From NCBI GenBank assembly GCA_964429355.1, contig CAYSCH010000416.1:1-8056 (forward strand): a stretch of 8,056 nucleotides of DNA, read 5' to 3'. The DNA is from JAAYAY01 sp964429355 (GTDB taxonomy: Bacteria; Planctomycetota; Planctomycetia; Pirellulales; Thermoguttaceae). The position numbers and the translations under genes were made by a program. The notes beneath the pieces are model-generated. The model worked only from the letters and a program-made list of their open reading frames with translations, was not told the DNA's origin and did not search any database. Each line of letters opens with the position of its first letter. The stretch's first letter is position 1. Positions 1 to 3,829 of this stretch are shown in pieces.

Positions 1-144
1 GAATTCAAGGCCGTGGGGCAGGCCACGCTGCATTGGCAAAAGGTGCCGATGCTGGCCGTCGGCGAACCGCCCGTGGCGACGCTGACGGTCCCCATGGCGG
101 TTTTCCAGATGATGCGGGGGAAGTTGCCGGCAGAGCTGGCGTAG
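1..144 (+). CDS. 3' end of an unidentified protein-coding gene (C-terminal 47 residues)
   Basis: Reading from base 1 gives 47 codons ending in TAG at 142-144. The start lies outside the window. The peptide opens EFKAVGQATLHWQKVPMLAV and ends MMRGKLPAELA. It has a balanced amphipathic composition and codons rich in G or C at the third position, as expected of real coding sequence here. I do not recognise the family. It lies on the far side of the tRNA fragment from the phage-like genes. It is therefore host sequence if the tRNA fragment is an integrated attachment site, or element sequence if this is the circular or free form. The competing + strand reading at 33-236 is arginine/glycine-rich and looks like a shadow of this frame. 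Confidence 0.55.
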   Translation, partial: EFKAVGQATLHWQKVPMLAVGEPPVATLTVPMAVFQMMRGKLPAELA

Positions 145-411
145 GCCAACCAAACCCCCAGGCATCCTCATCCGTGGTTCGGCATCCTCAACGCACCTGC
201 TCCCAACCGAGTCCTCGGTTACTGGTTCTGCCTTGATCGCTTATCGGGCGCACCGCTCTGGGAATGGCTCAAGGATCGTCTTACGAACGCTCTGAGCGAG
301 AAATCTTCGCCGACTTCTAACGTCCCACCGGAATGGATGGCCCATCACGAAGCCCGATCAAGAAACGGCGGGAAGAATCGCGGGAAACCAAGTCTCCGGG
401 TTGTCAGTTAA
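145..411 (+). other. Open frame without a start codon after the TAG at 142-144; possible gene remnant
   Basis: Directly after the TAG the same frame stays open for 88 codons to TAA at 409-411. It includes a protein-like stretch around 220-290 (VLGYWFCLDRLSGAPLWEWL). There is no ATG, GTG or TTG in frame before an ATG at 334, and no ribosome site. It may be a decayed gene, an extension by stop readthrough, or chance openness. The stretch also holds a 10-base direct repeat GGCATCCTCA (161-170 and 181-190) and a perfect 6-bp hairpin AACCGA/TCGGTT with a GTCC loop (205-220). That hairpin has no T-run after it, so I do not call it an intrinsic terminator. Confidence 0.25.
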
Positions 412-413
412 GT

Positions 414-531
414 CGTAAGTCCTTACGTATCAACTAGCTGAGGCGGGGTTCGAACCCGCACGGCCCTAACGGGCCACGGGATTTTAAGTGCGTTCGCATC
501 TATTCAACCTTTCATAGCTTACGCCCGTAAG
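414..531. repeat. Two inverted CGTAAG/CTTACG pairs bracketing the tRNA fragment; candidate integrase or excisionase arm sites
   Basis: Left of the tRNA fragment CGTAAG (414-419) is followed after two bases by CTTACG (422-427). To its right CTTACG (518-523) is followed after two bases by CGTAAG (526-531). The 8-mer CGTAAGTC occurs in both (414-421 and 526-533), as a direct repeat 112 bases apart. Four of the seven copies of this hexamer or its complement that I found in the window lie in these 118 bases, and a fifth CTTACG is at 280-285. Symmetrical short repeats around a tRNA core are what tyrosine recombinases and excisionases use as arm sites; that role here is inference. Confidence 0.45.
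435..489 (-). pseudogene. 3' part of a tRNA-Leu (anticodon UAA) gene; probable attachment-site core
   Basis: On the minus strand the sequence gives an anticodon loop CTTAAAA (488-482, anticodon TAA), the 3' strand of the anticodon stem TCCCG, a long class II variable arm with stem GGCCC/GGGCC and loop GTTA, a complete T arm (GCGGG, loop TTCGAAC, CCCGC), a 7-base acceptor strand CTCAGCT and discriminator A at 435. No CCA is encoded. Upstream of the loop the five bases ACGCA cannot pair with TCCCG, so tRNA identity stops abruptly at the anticodon loop. A 3' tRNA segment that breaks at the anticodon loop is the classic footprint of an integrase using a tRNA gene. Under that reading the element lies to the right and host DNA to the left. 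A degenerate full tRNA is the alternative. Confidence 0.72.
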
Positions 532-665
532 TCAGTGCTTTGAAACGCAGTTACGGCAATTGCTACAAAAAACAATATAGCCCACACGGGACTGTTTTTG
601 AGTCCAAAGAGCAACAAAACGGCAACAAGAAATCCGGCGGATAGTCCTACTTGGACGGCACGCAA
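519..665 (-). CDS. Possible 48-residue two-helix membrane peptide
   Basis: Reading leftward from a TTG at 665 to TAA at 521-519 gives 48 residues. There are two hydrophobic segments, about residues 5-22 (QVGLSAGFLVAVLLLFGL) and 26-41 (PVWAILFFVAIAVTAF), separated by a short GLKNS turn, with a polar tail. This is far more hydrophobic than a chance reading would usually be, and the local DNA is richer in A and T than the rest. Against it, there is no ATG and no ribosome site before the TTG, and the frame stays open upstream as the antisense of the winged-helix gene. It may be a small holin-like or accessory membrane protein, the tail of a truncated membrane gene, or an accident. It ends where the tRNA-like sequence begins. 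Confidence 0.25.
   Translation of the reverse strand: MRAVQVGLSAGFLVAVLLLFGLKNSPVWAILFFVAIAVTAFQSTDLRA
540..569 (+). promoter_or_regulatory. Possible sigma70-type promoter upstream of the winged-helix protein gene
   Basis: TTGAAA (540-545) is followed after 18 bases by TACAAA (564-569), preceded by TG one base earlier as in extended -10 elements. It sits in the only clearly AT-rich stretch between the attachment site and the gene at 786. Transcription from here would give a leader of about 210 bases that includes both hairpins at 694-757. This is a match to consensus by eye only, and promoter rules in the presumed host group are less well defined. Confidence 0.25.
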
Positions 666-693
666 GAAAACCAGACAATGAAAACAGCCGGTT

Positions 694-757
694 GCCGTCG
701 ACGGACGGCGTGCTGGCCAACGGGTGCTCCCGTCGATCCTTCGGAACACCCGTTGGC
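694..757 (+). promoter_or_regulatory. Two tandem hairpins in the leader of the winged-helix protein gene
   Basis: The first hairpin is GCCGTC/GACGGC (694-699 and 704-709) around a 4-base loop. Seven bases later a long inverted repeat begins: GCCAACGGGTG at 716-726 pairs with CACCCGTTGGC at 747-757 (11 bp). After one C/A mismatch another three pairs follow (728-730 with 743-745), leaving a 12-base loop. There is no following T-run. The site ends 28 bases before the ATG at 786, so it could be an operator recognised as a DNA palindrome by the winged-helix protein or the excisionase-like protein, or an RNA structure that acts on the leader. Confidence 0.5.
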
Positions 758-785
758 TGGGCCGGCTCTTGAAAGGATCATTCTC

Positions 786-1451
786 ATGAAGTTGGAATCG
801 TACCACGAGCACACTCTGCAGACGCTCGACCATCTGCACTATCTCGCGGTGATGACGGAGTGTCTCGATCTGTGGGCCGGGCGGGAGGAATCCCGCGAGA
901 ACGTGCCGAAAGGTTTCGCCGTCCATCTCCACGGTTTGAGGGCAGCGTGGGAAAAGCGACCGGCGAAAGATTCCCCGGAACGTCTGGCGATGATCAGCGG
1001 AGCTCGCAGGAACGGCTCCGCACCGTTCACAGTCGGATGTGCGACCGCAGTTTCCTCGCACGAAGCCGTGATGGAACTGGCCGGTCGTGTCCTGAATCAC
1101 GCCCCCCCGCGGCCCGTCACCTTCGAAAAGGTCCTCGAACTGACCGAGGCCTGGTTGCCGTCGATCCTGCCCGACCCAAAGACCATCGAATCGGTGAAGG
1201 CAACGCTCGAACTGGAGTATCTGGCGGCGGATCCAGCGGGCCGGGCAACAGGGTTGACGGACGCTCAATTAGAGGCGTTTCGGCTAATCTGCTCCGCCGG
1301 GCCGTTGTTGGGACGACAAATTGTGAAGAAGCTCGGTCTGGGCTGCGAGTCGACATTCACGAAACACTACGTGCCCGCTCTGAAGGCCGCAGGGATCGTT
1401 AACAAAAGAGGCCTCGGGTACTATCATCCGGACACCTACCATCCGGACTAA
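786..1451 (+). CDS. Protein with a C-terminal winged-helix/MarR-like domain, possible regulator (unknown family)
   Basis: The product has 221 residues. The ATG at 786 is preferred over in-frame starts at 651 and 678 because AAAGGA lies about 9 bases upstream and because the earlier starts would translate through the hairpins at 694-757. Residues 1-130 are helical and do not match a family I know. They contain ESYHEHTLQTLDHLHYLAVM near the N-terminus and a TFEKVLELTEAWLPSILPD segment. Residues about 157-212 read as a winged helix-turn-helix: LTDAQLEAFRLICSAGPLLG, then QIVKKLGLGCESTFTKHYVP, then ALKAAGIVNKRGLGYY. The protein ends in a tandem YHPDT-YHPD repeat encoded by a 15-base near-duplication. 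As the first gene inside the presumed attachment site, it is a plausible repressor or switch protein, but no effector domain supports that directly. Its leader hairpins suggest autoregulation. Confidence 0.75.
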   Translation: MKLESYHEHTLQTLDHLHYLAVMTECLDLWAGREESRENVPKGFAVHLHGLRAAWEKRPAKDSPERLAMISGARRNGSAPFTVGCATAVSSHEAVMELAGRVLNHAPPRPVTFEKVLELTEAWLPSILPDPKTIESVKATLELEYLAADPAGRATGLTDAQLEAFRLICSAGPLLGRQIVKKLGLGCESTFTKHYVPALKAAGIVNKRGLGYYHPDTYHPD

Positions 1452-1517
1452 CCCGCGCGGAAAGGCGCTGTCTCGGCGCTGGATACGCCTTCACTAAGCC
1501 CATCCATACTGGTGGGC

Positions 1518-1685
1518 ATGACCAACGCGACCGAACTTCTGAACAGTCTTAGTCTCGCGGAAATCTCCGCTCGCCTCGACGAGATTGACGCCGAGGCGCA
1601 AGCCCTCCGCGTGCTGTTACGCGCGGCCCGAAAGCGCGAACGCTCAAGACGCGATCGCAAAGAGGAGGCCGCCGATGCATCTTGA
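1518..1685 (+). CDS. Short basic coiled-coil protein (55 residues)
   Basis: It starts at ATG 1518 with a weak purine-rich GGTGGG just upstream and ends at TGA 1683-1685. The peptide begins MTNATELLNSLSLAEISARL, continues through a leucine/alanine heptad-like helix DEIDAEAQALRVLLRAARKR, and ends in a charged RERSRRDRKEEAADAS tail. This suggests one amphipathic helix or coiled coil followed by a basic tail that could touch nucleic acid. It overlaps the excisionase-like gene by 11 bases in another frame, so the two are probably co-translated. I recall similar short proteins beside HTH genes in planctomycete genomes, but no function. It has no recognisable domain. Confidence 0.65.
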   Translation: MTNATELLNSLSLAEISARLDEIDAEAQALRVLLRAARKRERSRRDRKEEAADAS

Positions 1686-1935
1686 CCCGGACGAGATCGC
1701 GGCCATTGCTGAGGCCCTCGCCCCGGCCGTCGCCAACATCCTCGAGCGCCGGCTCATGGATCGCCCAGAGCTCGCGATGAGTATCCCGGAGGCAGCGGCC
1801 TACGTGCGAGTGGAGCCACACGCGATACGCAACGCGATCGCGGCCGGCCGGCTCCCCGTGTGCAAAATTGGCCACCAGGTCAGAATCCGGCGATCAGACC
1901 TGTTCACGGTTCGAGGCGGGGGGGACGATGCGTGA
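1675..1935 (+). CDS. Excisionase-like helix-turn-helix DNA-binding protein (MerR/Xis type)
   Basis: The product has 86 residues. The ATG at 1675 is set by a strong AGAGGAGG (1661-1668) six bases upstream. Residues 1-33 form an acidic, alanine-rich helix (DPDEIAAIAEALAPAVANIL). Residues 35-78 are a typical HTH_17/excisionase domain: MSIPEAAAYVRVEPHAIRNA, then IAAGRLPVCKIGHQVRIRRS, then DLF. The order is helix-turn-helix, a wing strand pair with the usual GRLP turn, and a basic RIRRSDLF end. Proteins of this type either direct an integrase toward excision or act as small repressors. An attachment site 1.2 kb upstream fits excision control, but no integrase is in the window to confirm it. The stop overlaps the next gene's GTG by four bases (GTGA). 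Confidence 0.85.
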   Translation: MHLDPDEIAAIAEALAPAVANILERRLMDRPELAMSIPEAAAYVRVEPHAIRNAIAAGRLPVCKIGHQVRIRRSDLFTVRGGGDDA

Positions 1936-2483
1936 CCAGCGGCTGGACGTGGATCTCCAATGTGGCCATGGCTCGTGTGCTGTGCTTGCCGGGCGCATCC
2001 CTGCCCGTGTATCTCGCACTGTGCCGACTGGCAGATGGGTCGCGACCGTTGACCGACAGGGTCGCCCATGTGTCAATCGGCCGCCTGGTGGCCGAGACCG
2101 GGACGTGTCGTCGATCGGTCCAGATAGCCCTCCGGAGCCTCACGGCAGCCGGCCTGGTCAGTGTGACCAGCCGACGCGCGACAAGTGGCATGGATCGCGC
2201 AAACGAATATCTCATCCTCTCCCCCGACAAGGAGGGCGCATGTAGATGCACCCCTTCCAAGAAAGACCTCTTTGGACCAAGAACCTTCAATCCAAGAAAG
2301 CCTGGACACTCCGGAATTCAGAGCGGCGTGGACTGCCTGGCAGACCCACCGTCGAGAACTGCGCAAGGCCCTGACCCCCAGTACCCGCAAGAAACAACTC
2401 GACCGGCTCGCCCGCTGGGGGCCAGCGAAGGCCGTCGCCTCGATCGAGACGAGCATAGAGCACGGATGGACCGGGCTGTTTGA
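1932..2483 (+). CDS. Winged-helix replication-initiator-like protein, N-terminal part (frame changes in the linker)
   Basis: It starts at GTG 1932, coupled to the previous stop by a GTGA overlap. Residues about 20-97 read as an HTH_36-type winged helix: LPGASLPVYLALCRLADGSR, the helix pair SIGRLVAETGTCRRSVQIAL, then RSLTAAGLVSV and a wing ending in NEYLIL. This resembles the DNA-binding half of phage O-like or plasmid replication initiators. After about base 2217 this frame degrades into a proline/arginine-rich tail (to TGA at 2481-2483), while the +1 frame (next feature) carries a well-formed C-terminal domain. I think the two halves form one protein interrupted in the linker. Either a base was gained at the C5 run 2221-2225, or ribosomes shift +1 there. 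It lies directly before the loader-like ATPase, which fits an initiator role. Confidence 0.75.
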   Translation: MTSGWTWISNVAMARVLCLPGASLPVYLALCRLADGSRPLTDRVAHVSIGRLVAETGTCRRSVQIALRSLTAAGLVSVTSRRATSGMDRANEYLILSPDKEGACRCTPSKKDLFGPRTFNPRKPGHSGIQSGVDCLADPPSRTAQGPDPQYPQETTRPARPLGASEGRRLDRDEHRARMDRAV

Positions 2484-2628
2484 GCCGGAGGAAACAGATG
2501 GAAAACCGAAGCCAAAACCAACAAACGACAGCCACGCCCGAGTCCGAACACGCGGCCGGGACTACTGGGCGTCAATCCCGGTCCTGGGGGGCCATCCCCT
2601 GCCACCGCCAGCCGACCCGACGAACTAG
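2224..2628 (+). pseudogene. C-terminal part of the winged-helix initiator-like protein, in the +1 frame, without its own start
   Basis: From about 2224 this frame reads a VDAPLPRKTSLDQEPSIQES linker and then LDTPEFRAAWTAWQTHRREL, RKALTPSTRKKQLDRLARWG, PAKAVASIETSIEHGWTGLF. That is a compact helical domain of the kind I know at the C-terminus of phage-type winged-helix replication proteins in planctomycetes. There is no ATG near its beginning. The only in-frame candidates are a GTG at 2185, inside the upstream domain, and a TTG at 2272, both without a convincing ribosome site. Removing one C from 2221-2225 joins it in frame to the N-terminal part. The tail continues to TAG 2626-2628 and overlaps the ATPase gene by 131 bases, ending with an RDYWASIPVLGGHPLPPP stretch. 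Confidence 0.65.
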
Positions 2629-3100
2629 ACCGCACCTCGATAGGTCGCTCCGACTGGTTCAGCCGGCCCTGGTGGATCTGTTCCGGGCCCTTGTCCAGGG
2701 CAGAGCGCCGTGGCCCCTGTACCTGTTTGGCGCCGCGGGGGTCGGGAAGAGTCGCGCCGCCCTGGCTCTCTGTGATCACATTCCGGGAGCCTACTACACG
2801 GACCTGGAAAAGCTCGTGACGGAAGTGCTCGATCGCCGCGACGGTCCGACGTGGCGGTACCTGCCAGAGTACTCACTAGTCGCGCTGGACGAGATTGCCA
2901 CCCGGAAGACCCCAGGCGACGCGGAATACACAACGCTCAAGAAGATTGCGGACGCGAGGGAAGACCGACCAGCGATCTACGTGACCAATGTTGCTCCGGA
3001 CGAGGTGGCCGCCGTGTACGACGACCGAATTGCCCGCATCCTGTCCGGATCCGTGTATCACCTCGTTGACGTCGACCGGCGACGAGAAAGGAACCAATGA
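2498..3100 (+). CDS. DnaC/DnaA-like ATPase, probable helicase loader
   Basis: The product has 200 residues. The ATG at 2498 is supported by GGAGG (2487-2491) six bases upstream. Residues 1-46 are polar and poorly conserved-looking. A compact AAA+ core follows: Walker A GAAGVGKS at residues 78-85 after PWPLYLF, Walker B LVALDE at 117-122 (catalytic-type acids D121 and E122), a sensor 1-like strand AIYVTN with N154, and YDDRIAR (165-170), which offers the arginine expected of the DnaC family. At 200 residues it is shorter than DnaA and close to phage DnaC-like loaders. Following a winged-helix initiator, it would bring the replicative helicase to the element's origin in the cytoplasm; that job is inferred from fold and position. 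Its stop overlaps the next start by four bases (ATGA). A later GTG at 2672 would leave only about 20 residues before the P-loop. Confidence 0.8.
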   Translation: MENRSQNQQTTATPESEHAAGTTGRQSRSWGAIPCHRQPTRRTRPHLDRSLRLVQPALVDLFRALVQGRAPWPLYLFGAAGVGKSRAALALCDHIPGAYYTDLEKLVTEVLDRRDGPTWRYLPEYSLVALDEIATRKTPGDAEYTTLKKIADAREDRPAIYVTNVAPDEVAAVYDDRIARILSGSVYHLVDVDRRRERNQ

Positions 3101-3480
3101 ACATCCATTCATGCTTCCCGTCAAACTACATCAAGGCCGACTTACTCCATCCGGGCCAAGAGATCGTTCTCGAAATCAGCGACGTGAAGCTGGAGGAGAT
3201 AGACGACGGCGTGAGTAAGCCCGTCCTGTATTTCGTCAACAAACGGGCCGGAATGTGCCTCAACCGGATCAATGCCAACACGCTGGCCGACGCCTTCGGC
3301 CCTGAAACGGACGGATGGCTCGGTCGGCATGTCGTGTTGTTCCGGACGATGACCGAATTCCAAGGGCGACGCGTGCCCTGTCTCCGGTTGCGTCTCCCCA
3401 CGCAAGCCAAGCCCGAGCCCCCGGTCCCTCCGTCGACCGACCTGGGCCCGACGCAGCCGGGCGACGAAATCCCGTTCTGA
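3097..3480 (+). CDS. Small replication-module protein with an SSB-like C-terminal tip
   Basis: The product has 127 residues. The ATG at 3097 overlaps the ATPase stop, with GAAAGGA as ribosome site. The N-terminal 100 residues begin NIHSCFPSNYIKADLLHPGQ and alternate strand-like segments: EIVLEISDVKLEEID, KPVLYFVNKRAGMCLNRINA, a TDGWLGRHVVLFRTMTEFQG stretch and RVPCLRLRLP. This resembles small phage proteins thought to have an OB-type or related beta fold. A proline-rich disordered linker follows, and the chain ends PGDEIPF, closely matching the acidic, phenylalanine-terminated tip (DDDIPF) by which bacterial SSB recruits replication and repair proteins. No canonical SSB domain is evident, so ssDNA binding is an inference and the tip is the direct observation. 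It closes the replication operon. Confidence 0.75.
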   Translation: MNIHSCFPSNYIKADLLHPGQEIVLEISDVKLEEIDDGVSKPVLYFVNKRAGMCLNRINANTLADAFGPETDGWLGRHVVLFRTMTEFQGRRVPCLRLRLPTQAKPEPPVPPSTDLGPTQPGDEIPF

Positions 3481-3661
3481 GTTGAGACAATGCTTCAAAC
3501 AAATCAAGCCACACTCATCTGCCAAGAGTCCTGTCGATCGGGAGGCGTGTCCATTGCGCTACCCCGTGTGCAACGGGATAATCGCGGGCAAGGTATGAGG
3601 CCCGCTAACGCCACTTTGTCTTCCGTTCTGGCGTTGGCCGCGAGCAGGTGTGGTGATGACC

Positions 3662-3696
3662 GGCCGGGGTCGAGGCTGCTGCTGCCTCCCCCGGCC
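3662..3696 (+). promoter_or_regulatory. Strong 13-bp GC-rich hairpin with a TGCTGCT loop
   Basis: GGCCGGGG (3662-3669) pairs perfectly with CCCCGGCC (3689-3696). After a two-base TC bulge, GAGGC (3672-3676) pairs with GCCTC (3684-3688) around the 7-base loop TGCTGCT. No T-run follows, so it is not a standard intrinsic terminator. The structure could be a stable element of an untranslated leader or small RNA, or a protein-binding site. Confidence 0.5.
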
Positions 3697-3735
3697 CCGG
3701 AAACAGCCGTAGGTACTACCGGGGCGAGGACAGCG

Positions 3736-3769
3736 CGGCCTAGTCCCGCAGGCCGGCATTCTCGCGGGA
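3736..3769 (+). ncRNA. Possible H-type RNA pseudoknot
   Basis: Stem 1 is CGGCCT (3736-3741) with AGGCCG (3750-3755). Its 8-base loop contains TCCCGC (3744-3749), which pairs perfectly with GCGGGA (3764-3769) downstream as stem 2. Loop 1 is 2 bases, there is no base between the stems, and loop 3 is 8 bases: the proportions of a classic H-type pseudoknot. In GC-rich DNA such pairings can arise by chance, and the two hairpins could instead be alternatives in a switch. Confidence 0.3.
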
Positions 3770-3829
3770 GTCTGCAGTTTTGCCATTGCACCACCAGTGA
3801 GTTTTTTTGAGGGGGGGGTAAGGAGCCAG

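Larger units (their letters stand above)
3481..3829 (+). other. 349-base gap between replication and structural modules; structured, no convincing gene
   Basis: An open frame at 3490-3810 has an unnatural composition and no ribosome site, and minus-strand frames here are no better, so I treat the gap as non-coding. It holds a small hairpin CCCGT/ACGGG (3563-3577), a very strong hairpin (3662-3696), a possible pseudoknot (3736-3769), a TTTT run at 3778-3781, and adjacent T7 (3802-3808) and G8 (3811-3818) runs just before the ribosome site of the next gene. The position suggests an early/late control region, a small RNA, or sequence for replication or packaging. I found no iterons and no clear promoter. 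Confidence 0.5.

Noticed and set aside
205..220. AACCGA/TCGGTT hairpin as terminator of the left-edge gene
   Set aside because: Only 6 bp, 60 bases after the stop, and no T-run.
519..1268. Long minus-strand frame of 249 residues antisense to the winged-helix gene
   Set aside because: Most of it has shadow-type composition opposite a well-supported gene. Only its last 48 codons, outside that gene, look protein-like, and these are listed separately.
860..1402. 180-codon + strand frame inside the winged-helix gene
   Set aside because: Arginine/serine/glycine-rich composition without a domain. It is an out-of-frame reading of the gene at 786-1451.
2246..2371. Short frame from ATG 2246 (MHPFQERPLWTKN...) after the ribosome site at 2229-2235
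   Set aside because: Its composition is that of an out-of-frame reading, and the same bases encode the conserved-looking linker and TPEF domain in another frame.
3490..3810. Open frame of 106 codons in the gap before the structural genes
   Set aside because: No ribosome site, unnatural composition, and it reads through two very stable hairpins.
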